Origin: Nitrococcus mobilis Nb-231
Lineage (GTDB): Bacteria; Pseudomonadota; Gammaproteobacteria; Nitrococcales; Nitrococcaceae
NCBI RefSeq assembly: GCF_000153205.1
Contig: NZ_CH672427.1
Span: 3,402,596-3,466,595 of the forward strand
Direction of reading: 5' to 3'
DNA: 64,000 bases
The notes beneath the pieces are model-generated. The model worked only from the letters and a program-made list of their open reading frames with translations. It made no database searches and had not been told where the DNA came from. How positions within the stretch are numbered: position 1 is the first letter of the stretch; the number at the start of each line of letters is the position of its first letter. Below, in pieces: positions 35,349 through 44,468 of the stretch. The position numbers and the translations under genes were made by a program.

Positions 35349-36692
35349 ATGACCGCTCGATTGGTCCAGGTGTTTACCGTGGGCGCGATTTTGCTCGCAG
35401 CGCTCTCAGGCGCCACGCGTGCATCGCCAACGGATTTCAGACGTTTCGCCGAGCCGGCCGATCAGGTTCTGACGGCGGATGACTTGGTCGAACGCGTGCT
35501 GGTTGAAAATGCCGGCCTGGCGAGCCTGCGCGCCGCGGTGGACGCCGCCCAGGCGCGGGTTGTGCCGGCGGGCGCGCTGCCCGATCCGCAGGTCGCGGTC
35601 GACGTGGCACCGCGGACCGTGGGCGGCTTCGATGCGCCGCCCGGTGTCGACAACAATGCGCGGATCAGCTGGTCGGTCAGTCAGGCTTTCCCCTGGCCGG
35701 GCACGCTCGGCCTGCGTGCCGCCGCGGCCCGCAAGGAGGTAGCCGCCGCCACCGAGGGCGTTGCCGACTTGCGTTTGCGCCTAGTCGCGGCCACCCAGTC
35801 CGCTTACGCCGAATGGCGCTATGTCCACCGGGCCTTGGCCATCAACGCCACCAGCCAAGACTTAGTGGACGAGTTGCGGCGGGTGGCCGAGCAGCATTAC
35901 GCCGCCGGGGTGGCGCAGCAACAGGATGTGTTGCAGGCCGAGGTCGAACTGCAACGCCTCAAGCGCCAGGCGCTCGCACTCGAGCGCTTCAAGCGTGTGC
36001 TGCGGGCGAAGATCAATGCCTTGCTCAACCGTGATGCGAACGATGTCTTGCCGCCGCCGCAAGCGTTGCCGGCGCCGCAAGCGCTACCGGCCTACTCGAC
36101 GTTACGGGGCTTATCGCTTGCTTCGCATCCCGAGCTCGCGCAAGTACAGCGTCGCATCGCCGCCAACAAGGACCGCGAGGCGCTGGCACGCAAGGGCTTC
36201 TATCCGGACTTCAAGGTCTACGGCGGTTCCAGAGGGGTCATGGACCCGGCCGAAAAACGCTTGTACGTCGGTGTCGGCCTCAGCCTACCGCTGAACCGGA
36301 GTAAGTACCGTGCTCGCCTGGACGAGGCCAAGGCCGACACTCTGCGGCTCGAATCCGAGCTTGCCGAGCGGCGCGCGCAACTGCTCAGCCAATTGGAGCA
36401 GGCCTATGCCGCGGTCGAGGAGGCGCGCCACAGCATCGCTCTGTATGAGAACGAGCTCCTGCCACTGGCGCGCGAGAATCTGAGCGCGGCGCGTGCCGAA
36501 TACGGCGCCGGCGGCGGCTCGTTTCTGGACGTGATCGATGCGGAGCAAAGCGAGCTCGACGCCAAGCTGAATCTGGCGCGTGTGCGCGCCGATTATTTCA
36601 CCGCTCGCGCCGAGTTGACGCGTTGGATCGGCGGTTCTCTGCCCGAGCCTGCCACGGCTGCCCCAAGCAACGAGGGTTCGAGCGATGAATAA
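35349..36692 (+). CDS. TolC-family outer membrane channel of a heavy-metal efflux pump (CusC-type)
   Basis: A 447-residue outer-membrane efflux protein. I start it at ATG 35349 (MTARLVQVFTVGAILLAALS), with GGAGG upstream. A signal peptide precedes ATRASPTDF. The two tandem OEP repeats show long coiled-coil segments: LADDLVERVLVENAGLASLR-like near residue 45, LRRVAEQHYAAGVAQQQDVL near 180, and LENEL-type helices (ENELLPLARENLSAARAEYG) near 380. The coding end overlaps the adaptor gene by 8 bp. Together with the next two genes it should form a three-part envelope-spanning pump. Confidence 0.88.
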   Translation: MTARLVQVFTVGAILLAALSGATRASPTDFRRFAEPADQVLTADDLVERVLVENAGLASLRAAVDAAQARVVPAGALPDPQVAVDVAPRTVGGFDAPPGVDNNARISWSVSQAFPWPGTLGLRAAAARKEVAAATEGVADLRLRLVAATQSAYAEWRYVHRALAINATSQDLVDELRRVAEQHYAAGVAQQQDVLQAEVELQRLKRQALALERFKRVLRAKINALLNRDANDVLPPPQALPAPQALPAYSTLRGLSLASHPELAQVQRRIAANKDREALARKGFYPDFKVYGGSRGVMDPAEKRLYVGVGLSLPLNRSKYRARLDEAKADTLRLESELAERRAQLLSQLEQAYAAVEEARHSIALYENELLPLARENLSAARAEYGAGGGSFLDVIDAEQSELDAKLNLARVRADYFTARAELTRWIGGSLPEPATAAPSNEGSSDE

Positions 36693-38187
36693 AATCCACC
36701 GGATCGTCATCGGTGCGGCCGTCCTACTGGCTGCGACCGGCGGTCTCAGCGGCTGGTACCTGCTGCGGGACACGGGTGCCGGTGCCGGACCGCTGTCTCA
36801 GATGTCGGCCCCGATCTACGCTTCCGGACCGTTTCGCTTGTCCGTGGCGATCTCGCCCGACCCGCCCGTGCTGGGTAAGAATCGACTAACTATCCGCCTG
36901 CAGGACGCCGACGCCAAACCCGTCTCCGACGCGCAGATCGACGCGGCGGCCACTATGCCGGCGATGGGTAATATGGCCGCCATGCGCGCGCCGGCCGATC
37001 TCAGGGAAACCGCACCGGGTCACTACGCAGGCGAGCTGGAGCTGCCCATGAGCGGCAGTTGGCCGCTGACCGTCAAGATCGACAAACCCGGACTGGGTCG
37101 AACCGAGCTCGGCTTCGATCTGGCCACCGGCCGGCCGGGCCTGCGGTTGGCCACCGGTGGGCACCGCCTCGGTGGCAGCGAGCCAACGCCGGCCGGCGGC
37201 ACACAGCCAAATACACCTGTCATCAGCCTGGACAACCGCCGGCGTCAGCTCATCGGTCTGGAGACCGACCATGTCGAGCGCCGCCCGCTCACACGCACCA
37301 TCCGGGCGGTGGGCGAGGTGGTCGTCGACGAGACCCAGGTCACCGACGTCACACTGAAATATGACGGCTGGGTCGGCGACCTCAAGGCCGATTACGTCGG
37401 CGCGCCGGTCAAGCGCGGCCAGACATTGTTCGGTATCTACAGCCCGGCGCTGTTCTCGGCTCAGCAGGAATACCTGGAGGCCCGGCAGCGCTTAGCCCGC
37501 CGCGGCTCCAACGACAGCCTGATCCAGGCCGCGCGCCAGCGTCTGATGCTCTGGGACATCGCCGCCGCCCAGGTGCGTGCCCTTGAGCGGCGCGGTAGCC
37601 CCATCAAATATCTGCCGATCCATGCGCCGGCGACCGGCACGGTGGTGGAGAAAAACGTGGTCGAAGGCTCGGCGGTAAAAAGCGGCCAGTTCCTGATGCG
37701 CATCGCCGACCTGTCTGCAGTCTGGATCGATGCCGAGGTCTACGACAGCGAGCTGCCGCTGGTCCATGCGGGCATGACCGCCGAGGTCACCCTGGCGTAT
37801 CTACCGCGGGCCCGCTATGAGGCCAAGGTGGATTATGTCTATCCCTATCTCCAGGGCCAGACCCGCACCGGCCGCATCCGCCTGTCGCTGCCTAACCCAG
37901 ACGGCCACCTCAAGCCGGACATGTACGCCGAGGTCAAACTCAAGGCCGATCTCGGCGAGCGCCTCGTGGTACCCGAATCGGCGGTGCTGTTCTCCGGCGA
38001 GACGCGCGTGGTGTTTGTGGATCTGGGCGACGGGCGCCTGCAGGCACGCTATATCCAGACGGGGCAGCGCAACAAGGACTATATCGAAGTCACCTCGGGC
38101 TTAACGGCCGGCGAGCGCGTGGTGACATCGGGTAACTTCCTGCTCGATGCCGAGACGCGCCTGAAGACGGGGATCAAGCAATGGTAA
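36685..38187 (+). CDS. cusB: Periplasmic adaptor subunit of heavy-metal RND efflux (CusB-type)
   Basis: A 500-residue membrane-fusion protein with an N-terminal membrane anchor (VIGAAVLLAATGGLSGWYLL). An extra N-terminal FixH/YtkA-like beta-domain spans about residues 45-150 (FRLSVAISPDPPVLGKNRLT) and contains a Met-rich patch (MPAMGNMAAM) that could bind Cu(I)/Ag(I). The lipoyl/barrel and membrane-proximal domains include DNRRRQLIGLETDHVERRPL, KYDGWVGDLKADYVGAPVKR, YLPIHAPATGTVVEKNVVEG and GRIRLSLPNPDGHLKPDMYA. It overlaps the channel gene by 8 bp and the pump gene by 7 bp, so all three are translated together. Confidence 0.9.
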   Translation: MNKIHRIVIGAAVLLAATGGLSGWYLLRDTGAGAGPLSQMSAPIYASGPFRLSVAISPDPPVLGKNRLTIRLQDADAKPVSDAQIDAAATMPAMGNMAAMRAPADLRETAPGHYAGELELPMSGSWPLTVKIDKPGLGRTELGFDLATGRPGLRLATGGHRLGGSEPTPAGGTQPNTPVISLDNRRRQLIGLETDHVERRPLTRTIRAVGEVVVDETQVTDVTLKYDGWVGDLKADYVGAPVKRGQTLFGIYSPALFSAQQEYLEARQRLARRGSNDSLIQAARQRLMLWDIAAAQVRALERRGSPIKYLPIHAPATGTVVEKNVVEGSAVKSGQFLMRIADLSAVWIDAEVYDSELPLVHAGMTAEVTLAYLPRARYEAKVDYVYPYLQGQTRTGRIRLSLPNPDGHLKPDMYAEVKLKADLGERLVVPESAVLFSGETRVVFVDLGDGRLQARYIQTGQRNKDYIEVTSGLTAGERVVTSGNFLLDAETRLKTGIKQW

Positions 38188-41100
38188 GTGAGAAGACGGA
38201 TGGCATCGCCCACCGTCCGGACTGGATTCAGCGGCTGATCGGCTATTGCGCGCGCAACTGGCTATTGACTCTGATTCTGGTGGCGGCGGCCACGGCCTGG
38301 GGTTGGCGCTCGTTGGCTGGCGTGCCGCTGGATGCAATCCCGGATCTCTCCGACGTGCAGGTGATCGTGTTCACCGAATGGCCGGGGCGCAGCCCGGACC
38401 TGGTGGAAGACCAGATCACCTACCCATTGGTCACCACCTTGCTGGCCGCGCCCAATGTGGATTTCGTGCGCGGCCAGAGCTTCATGGGATTGTCTTTCGT
38501 GTACGCCATCTTCGAGGACGGCACCGACCTCTATTGGGCGCGCTCGCGGGTGCTGGAGTATCTCAACTCGGCGGCCAAGGACCTGCCCGAAGGCGTCAAC
38601 CCAACGCTCGGCCCGGACGCGACCGGCGTCGGCTGGGTCTACCAGTATGCGCTGGTGGACAAATCCGGCCGCCATAGCCTGGCGGACCTGCGCAGCCTGC
38701 AGGATTTCAACCTGCGCTACGCCCTGGAGGCGGTGGTCGGCGTTGCCGAGGTGGCCACGGTGGGCGGCTATGAGAAGGAATATCAGGTCAACGTGGATCC
38801 CAACAAGCTGGCATCCTACGGTTTCTCGCTGAGCCGGGTGATCCAGGCCGTGCGCGAGTCCAACAACGATGTCGGCGGTCGGGTGTTGGAAGTCGCCGGC
38901 CACGAGCACTTCATCCGCGGCCGCGGCTACGTGCAATCAACGGCTGACCTGGAACAGGTGGCGCTCGGCGTTGGCCCCGGCGGTACGCCGGTGACACTCG
39001 CTCAGGTCGCCGATGTCCAGCTCGGCCCCGCCATGCGCCGCGGCCAGGCCGATTTGGATGGCGAGGGGTTGACCGTAGGCGGCATCGTGGTGATGCGCTA
39101 CGGCGAGCACGCCCTGGATGTGATCGCCCGGGTCGAGCAGCGCCTGGACGAGGTTCGGGCCTCGTTACCTGAGGGTGTGGAGATCGTGCCGGTCTATGAC
39201 CGCTCGTCGCTGATCGAGCGCGCCATCGCCACCCTAAAACGCATTCTCACCGAGGAGATGGTCATCGTCTCCCTGGTGATCCTCGTCTTCCTGCTGCACC
39301 TGCGCTCGGCGCTGGTGGCCGTGATCACTCTGCCGATCGCGGTGTTGCTGGCCTTCATCCCGATGTACTACCAGGGCCTGACCGCCAATATCATGTCGCT
39401 GGGCGGCCTTGCGGTGGCGATCGGCGCCATGGTGGACGCGGCGATCGTGCTCATCGACAACATCCACAAGCGCCTGACCGCCTGGCAAGCCGGCGAGTCT
39501 TCCGCAGAGGAGCAGGCTAAATCACGCACCGCCGTGATCATCGAGGCGATGCAGGAGGTGGGCCCGTCGATCTTCTTCTCGCTGCTGATCATCGCGGTGT
39601 CGTTTCTGCCGGTATTCGCGCTGCAGGGCAGCGAGGGTCGGCTGTTCAAGCCGCTGGCCTTCACCAAGACCTATTCCATGGCCTTCGCCGCGGTGCTCGC
39701 AGTGACTCTGGTGCCGGCGCTGGCGGTGCTGCTGATCCGCGGCAAGATCCGCGGCGACAAGGGTCGGCTGAACCGCGCCCTGCAATGGGCCTACCGGCCG
39801 GTGGTGCGGACAGCCGTGCGCGGCCGTTGGCTGGTCATCAGTCTGGCCGTGGCGGTGCTGGTGGCTACCGTGCCGATCTACTGGCAGCTCGGCAGCGAGT
39901 TCATGCCGCCGCTCAACGAGGGCAGCATCCTGTACATGCCCACGGCGTTGCCCGGCCTACCGATCGAGCAAGCGACGCGGACGTTACAGACGATGGATCG
40001 CGAGCTGAAAAAATTTCCTGAGGTCAAACGAGTGTTCGGCAAACTCGGCCGTTCCACCTCGGCCACCGATCCGGCGCCGCTGTCCATGTTCGAGATCAAC
40101 ATCATGCTCGAGCCGCGGGAGGCCTGGCGCGCGGACATGACCTGGGACAAGCTGATCGCCGAGATGGACCACGCGATGGACTTCGCCGGTATGCCCAATA
40201 TGTGGTGGATGCCAATCCAGACTCGCACCGAGATGCTGGCCACCGGCATCCGCTCGTCGCTGGGCATCAAAGTGCTCGGTCCCGACCTGAAACAGATCGA
40301 AGTCACGGGGATTGCCATCGAGCAGGCGCTGCAGGAAGATCCGCGCACTGCACCGTACACCCGCAGCGCCTTCGCCGAGCGCACCACCGGTGGCTACTTT
40401 CTGGATTTCACGGTGGATCGGGCGGCCGCCGCCCGCTTCGGGCTGACCGTCGGCGCTATCCAGGACGTGATCGTCGCCGCCATGGGCGGACGGGTGGTCT
40501 CGCAGACGGTGGAAGGTCGCGAGCGCTACGATATCCTGGTGCGTTATGCCCGTGCCTTCCGTGACGACATCCAGTCGCTGGAGCGCACCCTGGTCACCAC
40601 CGCCGACGGCGCCCAGATCCCGATCACCCAGGTGGCCGACATCACCTTCACCACCGGGCCACCCAGTATCCGCGACGAGGACGGCCAGCTCGCCGGCTTC
40701 GTGTTCGTGGACACCCAACCCGGCATCGGCATCGTCGACTACGTGAATCAGGCCAAGGCGGTGGTCGCCGACAAGGTCGATATCCCGACCGGCTACCGTC
40801 TCGCTTGGGCCGGCCAATTCAAGTATTACCAGCGCGCCAAGGCGCGTTTGCAGGTGCTGGTGCCGCTGACCATCGGCCTGATCTTCTTCATGCTGTTCCT
40901 ACACCGGGGTTCGCTGATCGAGACCGTTATCGTTATGCTCAGCCTACCGTTCTCGCTGGTCGGCAGCATCTGGCTGCTGTGGCTGCTCGGCTACAAGCTC
41001 TCCGTTGCCGTGGCCGTGGGTATCATCGCCATGGCCGGCTTGGCGGTGGAGTTGGGGCTGCTGATGATGGTCTATCTGGATCTCGCTTGGCGACGCCATC

Positions 41101-41417
41101 GCGACGCCGGGGTGATCCGCGGGCGTGACGAGTTGACCGCCGCCATCACGGACGGTGCGGTCCAGCGTATACGTCCCATGCTGATGACCGGCTTGTCTCT
41201 TCTGCTGGGTCTGATTCCGATCATGCTCAGCCACGGCTCCGGCGCCGACATGATGAAGCGCATTGCCGCGCCCATGGTGGGTGGCGTGGTTTCGGCGCTG
41301 GCCATGGTACTGATCGTGTTTCCGGTCATCTATTCGTTCTGGCGCGGGCGCGGGTTGCCGCCAATGACCGACGCGGAGTCGGAGACGGCCAGACCAGGAG
41401 GTCATCGCGACGCTTGA
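38181..41417 (+). CDS. cusA: CusA/CzcA-type heavy-metal RND efflux pump
   Basis: A 1078-residue inner-membrane proton-driven transporter of the HME-RND family. Recognisable segments are VPLDAIPDLSDVQVIVFTEW, PGRSPDLVEDQITYPLVTTL, the proton-relay helix GGLAVAIGAMVDAAIVLIDN, and EVGPSIFFSLLIIAVSFLPV. Met-rich segments around PNMWWMPIQTRTEMLATGIR match the CusA metal-relay region more than CzcA, so monovalent copper or silver is the likely substrate. Twelve TM helices are expected. It is the last gene of the operon. A regulator (CusRS) is not in the window. Confidence 0.93.
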   Translation: MVSEKTDGIAHRPDWIQRLIGYCARNWLLTLILVAAATAWGWRSLAGVPLDAIPDLSDVQVIVFTEWPGRSPDLVEDQITYPLVTTLLAAPNVDFVRGQSFMGLSFVYAIFEDGTDLYWARSRVLEYLNSAAKDLPEGVNPTLGPDATGVGWVYQYALVDKSGRHSLADLRSLQDFNLRYALEAVVGVAEVATVGGYEKEYQVNVDPNKLASYGFSLSRVIQAVRESNNDVGGRVLEVAGHEHFIRGRGYVQSTADLEQVALGVGPGGTPVTLAQVADVQLGPAMRRGQADLDGEGLTVGGIVVMRYGEHALDVIARVEQRLDEVRASLPEGVEIVPVYDRSSLIERAIATLKRILTEEMVIVSLVILVFLLHLRSALVAVITLPIAVLLAFIPMYYQGLTANIMSLGGLAVAIGAMVDAAIVLIDNIHKRLTAWQAGESSAEEQAKSRTAVIIEAMQEVGPSIFFSLLIIAVSFLPVFALQGSEGRLFKPLAFTKTYSMAFAAVLAVTLVPALAVLLIRGKIRGDKGRLNRALQWAYRPVVRTAVRGRWLVISLAVAVLVATVPIYWQLGSEFMPPLNEGSILYMPTALPGLPIEQATRTLQTMDRELKKFPEVKRVFGKLGRSTSATDPAPLSMFEINIMLEPREAWRADMTWDKLIAEMDHAMDFAGMPNMWWMPIQTRTEMLATGIRSSLGIKVLGPDLKQIEVTGIAIEQALQEDPRTAPYTRSAFAERTTGGYFLDFTVDRAAAARFGLTVGAIQDVIVAAMGGRVVSQTVEGRERYDILVRYARAFRDDIQSLERTLVTTADGAQIPITQVADITFTTGPPSIRDEDGQLAGFVFVDTQPGIGIVDYVNQAKAVVADKVDIPTGYRLAWAGQFKYYQRAKARLQVLVPLTIGLIFFMLFLHRGSLIETVIVMLSLPFSLVGSIWLLWLLGYKLSVAVAVGIIAMAGLAVELGLLMMVYLDLAWRRHRDAGVIRGRDELTAAITDGAVQRIRPMLMTGLSLLLGLIPIMLSHGSGADMMKRIAAPMVGGVVSALAMVLIVFPVIYSFWRGRGLPPMTDAESETARPGGHRDA

Positions 41418-41555
41418 CCGCCACCGACGGCCATCTGGCCAAAGCCGGGCACAAGCCGGTCGCGCGGCGAAAAGCGAGGCTGTGACCATCCTTGCCTGCA
41501 GATCTGGAGCAGCCGTGACCGCCAACGATGGTCAAAATCTCTTTGCGTAGCCGCA

Positions 41556-41587
41556 GTAGGGCACAATAGCGAAGCGCATTGCGCCGG
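41556..41587. repeat. Small dispersed hairpin repeat, copy 1
   Basis: GTAGGGCACAAT, AGCGAAGCGC, ATTGCGCC: the outer parts can pair (GGCACAAT with ATTGCGCC, allowing mismatches). A diverged copy is at 45846-45876. It resembles the GTAGGGYGCAATA...TATTGCGCC repeats scattered between genes of many proteobacteria. The remainder of 41418-41612 contains nothing recognisable. Confidence 0.5.
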
Positions 41588-41612
41588 GCTCGTGAGCTTG
41601 CGTCGTTACCAA

Positions 41613-42023
41613 TCAGCTCGGCTCATACAGCGCAATTCCCGCCTCGAGGCAAGCCTGGCGCATTCCACCGTCCAGCGTCGCCAGCGGTAGCCGGTCGCGC
41701 AGCGCCAGATCCAGATACAAGGCGTCATAGGCCGTCCTCTGGTGCGCACGGCAGAGTGCGAGCAGGTGCGGCGGGCTGGGTACGGCGGCGTTCACGTCCA
41801 CTGGCAGCGCCGCCAGCAACCTCAGCGCAACATCTACTTTGGCTGCGCTGATTCGTCCCCGTCGTTCGGCAACCGCCAGGGCATTGGTCGTCTCAACCGG
41901 CCAGGGCCATGGAGCAACCGGCCGTTGCCTCTTCAGTGCGGCACGGACGCCACGGGCGTAGTCGTTGAATTCGTCCTCGAAGAACCAAGCCAGCGCAACC
42001 GAAGCGTCGAGGACGAAGCTCAA
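41613..42023 (-). CDS. vapC: VapC-type PIN-domain toxin
   Basis: A 136-residue PIN protein starting at TTG 42023 (reading LSFVLDASVALAWFFEDE) with GAGGAGGG just upstream. The frame extends further upstream but that part overlaps the antitoxin remnant. Acidic positions are in FVLDASVALAWFFEDE, PWPVETTNALAVAERRG, TAYDALYLDLALRDRLPLAT and the following LDGGMRQAC. The set is complete. Its partner antitoxin gene is visibly shortened, and the two overlap by 4 bp (TTGA). If the antitoxin fragment is not functional, the toxin must be silent or weak, or controlled in trans by another VapB. Confidence 0.85.
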   Translation of the reverse strand: MSFVLDASVALAWFFEDEFNDYARGVRAALKRQRPVAPWPWPVETTNALAVAERRGRISAAKVDVALRLLAALPVDVNAAVPSPPHLLALCRAHQRTAYDALYLDLALRDRLPLATLDGGMRQACLEAGIALYEPS

Positions 42024-42139
42024 CGCCGACCCTCCTCGATTAGCTCGCGAAGGCTCAGGCCGTCGAGCCGATTTCCGCTGCGCAGCCGGTCGATCTCCTC
42101 GAACACCGCATCGAGGTCCGGCCTGCCAGCCGGTGTCAC
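42020..42139 (-). pseudogene. Antitoxin remnant of the vapC at 41613
   Basis: A 39-residue frame from GTG 42139 ending RPDLDAVFEEIDRLRSGNRL then DGLSLRELIEEGRR and stop. The ending GLS(I/L)RELIEEGRR is typical of the toxin-binding tail of VapB-like antitoxins. An in-frame TAA lies a few codons before the GTG, so the DNA-binding half is absent. It may still be made and bind the toxin, but it could not act as an ordinary autorepressor. Confidence 0.5.
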
Positions 42140-42175
42140 GGGTACAAGCCGACCGCCGCGTTATGCGAGGCACCG

Positions 42176-42574
42176 ATGGATCATAAAACCCTCCTCGATA
42201 CACTCAAGCAGGCTATCTCGGGGCTGCGCGCCGTTTATCTCTTCGGCTCACAGGCGCGCGCTGATGCCACCCGGAAGAGCGATATCGATATTGCGATACT
42301 GGCGGATCGCCCATTGGCAACAGTGGAGCGCTACGATCTTGCCCAGACTCTGGCGGCGGCGCTTAACCGTGATGTCGATCTCTTGGATCTGCGCACAGCA
42401 AGCACCGTGATGCGTATGCAGGTGATCGGCTCGGGGCAGTGTCTCTATCGGTGTGGGGAGAAGGAGGTGGGAATTTTCGAGGATTTTGTGTTTGCTGACT
42501 ATACACGGCTCAATGAGGAGCGTGCCGGTATTTTGGCGGATATCCGCGAACGAGGGACGATCCATGGCCGATGA
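42176..42574 (+). CDS. mntA: MntA-type nucleotidyltransferase (type VII antitoxin)
   Basis: A 132-residue minimal nucleotidyltransferase. The active-site motif is LFGSQARADATRKSDIDIAI (GSxAR...SDxDxxI), followed by VDLLDLRTASTVMRMQVIGS, in which DLLDL supplies the third carboxylate. MntA proteins protect the cell by AMPylating a Tyr of the HepT RNase toxin. The gene overlaps the next start by 11 bp, the normal MntA-HepT arrangement. All motifs are intact, but the HepT partner is frameshifted and lacks the target Tyr. Confidence 0.9.
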   Translation: MDHKTLLDTLKQAISGLRAVYLFGSQARADATRKSDIDIAILADRPLATVERYDLAQTLAAALNRDVDLLDLRTASTVMRMQVIGSGQCLYRCGEKEVGIFEDFVFADYTRLNEERAGILADIRERGTIHGR

Positions 42575-42884
42575 CATTATCCTCAACAAGGCCGCCAACA
42601 TCGAGCGATGTCTAGCCAGGGTGAGCGAGGAATATGTGGGCCATGCGGCCGAGTTGGAGACTAACTTTACCCGACAAGACGCCATCGTACTGAATTTGTT
42701 GCGGGCTTGTGAGACGAGGATGGATTTGGCGATGCATGTGGTTCGTATAAAGCGCCTCGGTATTCCGCAGACCAGCCGAGATGCCTTCGATCTACTGTAT
42801 CGGGCAACTGTAATCGACCAGCCTCTGGCCGAGCGCATGAAAAGAATGGATGGATTTCACAATCGCTGTCCTGATCCGCGCTGA
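42564..42884 (+). pseudogene. hepT: HepT-type toxin, frameshifted before its RNase motif
   Basis: ATG 42564 (MADDIILNKAANIERCLARV) opens a typical HepT/DUF86: EEYVGHAAELETNFTRQDAI, LNLLRACETRMDLAMHVVRI, RDAFDLLYRATVIDQPLAER. After AERMKRMDGF the family continues RNIAVHDY, the R-x4-6-H-x-Y RNase motif modified by MntA. Here the Arg codon reads His, and small deletions shift the frame, giving HNRCPDPR and a stop at 42884. In the shifted frame IAVLI remains visible. The toxin cannot be catalytic as encoded. Length is 106 residues against about 140. Confidence 0.8.
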
Positions 42885-43136
42885 GCGACTGCCGCCGCTG
42901 AACCTAAAGTTTTGGTCACTCAACTCCGCACGCCTTTATGGCGCAGCATGCTCGATAAGCAGAGTCGCAAGCGCCGATGGTGCTCTGCTCGGATCGCCAG
43001 AACTTTGGGCCGCAACAGGCAAGCGGGCAGCAAGCATGTCGAAGGGGTCTTGCCCGCACGTCTATGATAATGCGCAATTACTCGAACGAACGGAGAATTC
43101 CGAGGGTATGACTCTATTTGCAAAGGGGTCTTGATT
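42885..43136. other. Intergenic region upstream of the O-antigen-ligase-like gene
   Basis: 252 bp. The first part is decayed hepT tail in another frame (LPPLNLKF). The rest shows no recognisable gene. An AAAGGGG ribosome site ends the region. Confidence 0.35.
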
Positions 43137-44468
43137 ATGTCGTCCATCCTCCGCGACGCGCAGGGTGGTGCCTGGAGCAGAGCCGTTGTTGCAGGGAGGT
43201 CTACCCGCGATTTCTTGGCGGGCGCCGCGCTGCTGGTGCTCGGGCTCGGCGCTCTGCACGGCGTTGCGCTTGGGCATGTGGCGCTCGGCACGCTGCTTCT
43301 GCTTCTAGTCGCCGATTCAAGGCGCGCCGGGCCGTTGCTAGGGCGCGCTTGGTTTTTTTGGGTGACGTTGGCCTACCTGACCTTTCTCTTGCTGGAATAC
43401 CTGTTGGCATGGTTCAACCCCGGTCCGTGGCACTTCGAGCCAGGCGAGGCATTTCTGAGCTACGTCGAGATCGGGTTCCTGGCTGCGCTGGTAACCGGGT
43501 ACTGGCTGTTTCGGTTTCCCCGACTGGCCCTCGCCGTTTTTCTTCTGATCCCAGCGGGTTTGATAACGCGGGTCATTTTCGAGTGGGACATGGTTTCGTT
43601 CCATCGCGTAGTGGACGGTTGGGGACGGTTCACCTTCGGGGATTCCGCGGTCAAGTTTGGGCTGTGGGCGTTGCTTTCGACGGTAGTGGGAATTGCCCTG
43701 CTGCGCAGCGTTGTCACGCTAACCCGCACGCATTGGCGATGGGCGTTGCTGGGTTATCTGTTGGTGGTGATCGTGCTCGGCGGCTTCGGGGTTTTGTTCT
43801 CAAAGACCCGATCGGTCTGGGCGATCTCCGTCATCGCCATCCCAGCGGTTGCCATGCTTACGGCCTGGCCATATACCCCGCGGCGGCGGTTATCGGTGGT
43901 GATGGTCGCGGCCGCTTGTATAGCGGGCATTTTTGTATTGGGGATTGGTTGGGCGTTTGAAGGTGTGGTGTCGAAGCGTTGGGTCGCCACCGAGGCGACG
44001 TTTTGGATGCTGATTCAGGGCGACTGGAGCCAGCTACCGTTCAACTCGGTCAGTGCTCGACTGCAAATGGCGCGAGAGGGCCTGCAAGTATGGTTGGAGC
44101 GGCCGTTCCTCGGTCATGGTTTCGGCAGCGCCCCCTACTTTCTCGAGCACTCCACGTTCAAGGAAGTAGCGGTGCGCCATTTTGAGCATTTCCACAATAC
44201 CCCCGTGAATCTCCTGGCGGAGTTCGGTTTGGTCGGGCTCGCCTTCTTCGTGGTGCTGTTTTGGGCTTCCGTGTTCTTTCTGAGGGGGGCGTTGGTCGGA
44301 GATCGGAGTGGTGTATCGATTGCCTCGGCCATGGGGCTGTTCGTCATGGGCGTTCAGTCGTTTTTCGATCACGTCATTGTGAGCCACAGGGGTCCTTTCA
44401 TGATTGCGCTGTTTTGCGGTGTGGCGGTGGCTTCTCATCTGGAGCGCCTGCGCCCGAGAGCCCCATGA
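43137..44468 (+). CDS. O-antigen ligase / Wzy-like polymerase family membrane protein
   Basis: A 443-residue polytopic inner-membrane protein with about 11 hydrophobic helices. It starts at ATG 43137 (MSSILRDAQG) after AAAGGGG. The Wzy_C region shows GVLFSKTRSVWAISVIAIPA (a Thr-Arg-Ser pattern typical of WaaL/Wzy), a long periplasmic loop with SARLQMAREGLQVWLERPFL and GHGFGSAPYF, and FEHFHNTPVNLLAEFGLVGL. The H..H.N.....E.G motif is characteristic. Such enzymes join or polymerise glycan units on undecaprenyl carriers. Together with the convergent glycosyltransferase it suggests a surface polysaccharide function. The 3' ends of the two genes overlap by 71 bp. Confidence 0.85.
   Translation: MSSILRDAQGGAWSRAVVAGRSTRDFLAGAALLVLGLGALHGVALGHVALGTLLLLLVADSRRAGPLLGRAWFFWVTLAYLTFLLLEYLLAWFNPGPWHFEPGEAFLSYVEIGFLAALVTGYWLFRFPRLALAVFLLIPAGLITRVIFEWDMVSFHRVVDGWGRFTFGDSAVKFGLWALLSTVVGIALLRSVVTLTRTHWRWALLGYLLVVIVLGGFGVLFSKTRSVWAISVIAIPAVAMLTAWPYTPRRRLSVVMVAAACIAGIFVLGIGWAFEGVVSKRWVATEATFWMLIQGDWSQLPFNSVSARLQMAREGLQVWLERPFLGHGFGSAPYFLEHSTFKEVAVRHFEHFHNTPVNLLAEFGLVGLAFFVVLFWASVFFLRGALVGDRSGVSIASAMGLFVMGVQSFFDHVIVSHRGPFMIALFCGVAVASHLERLRPRAP

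Noticed and set aside
38262-38936. 224-codon frame antisense to cusA, and a similar one at 39984-40817
   Set aside because: Both are shadows of the RND pump gene.
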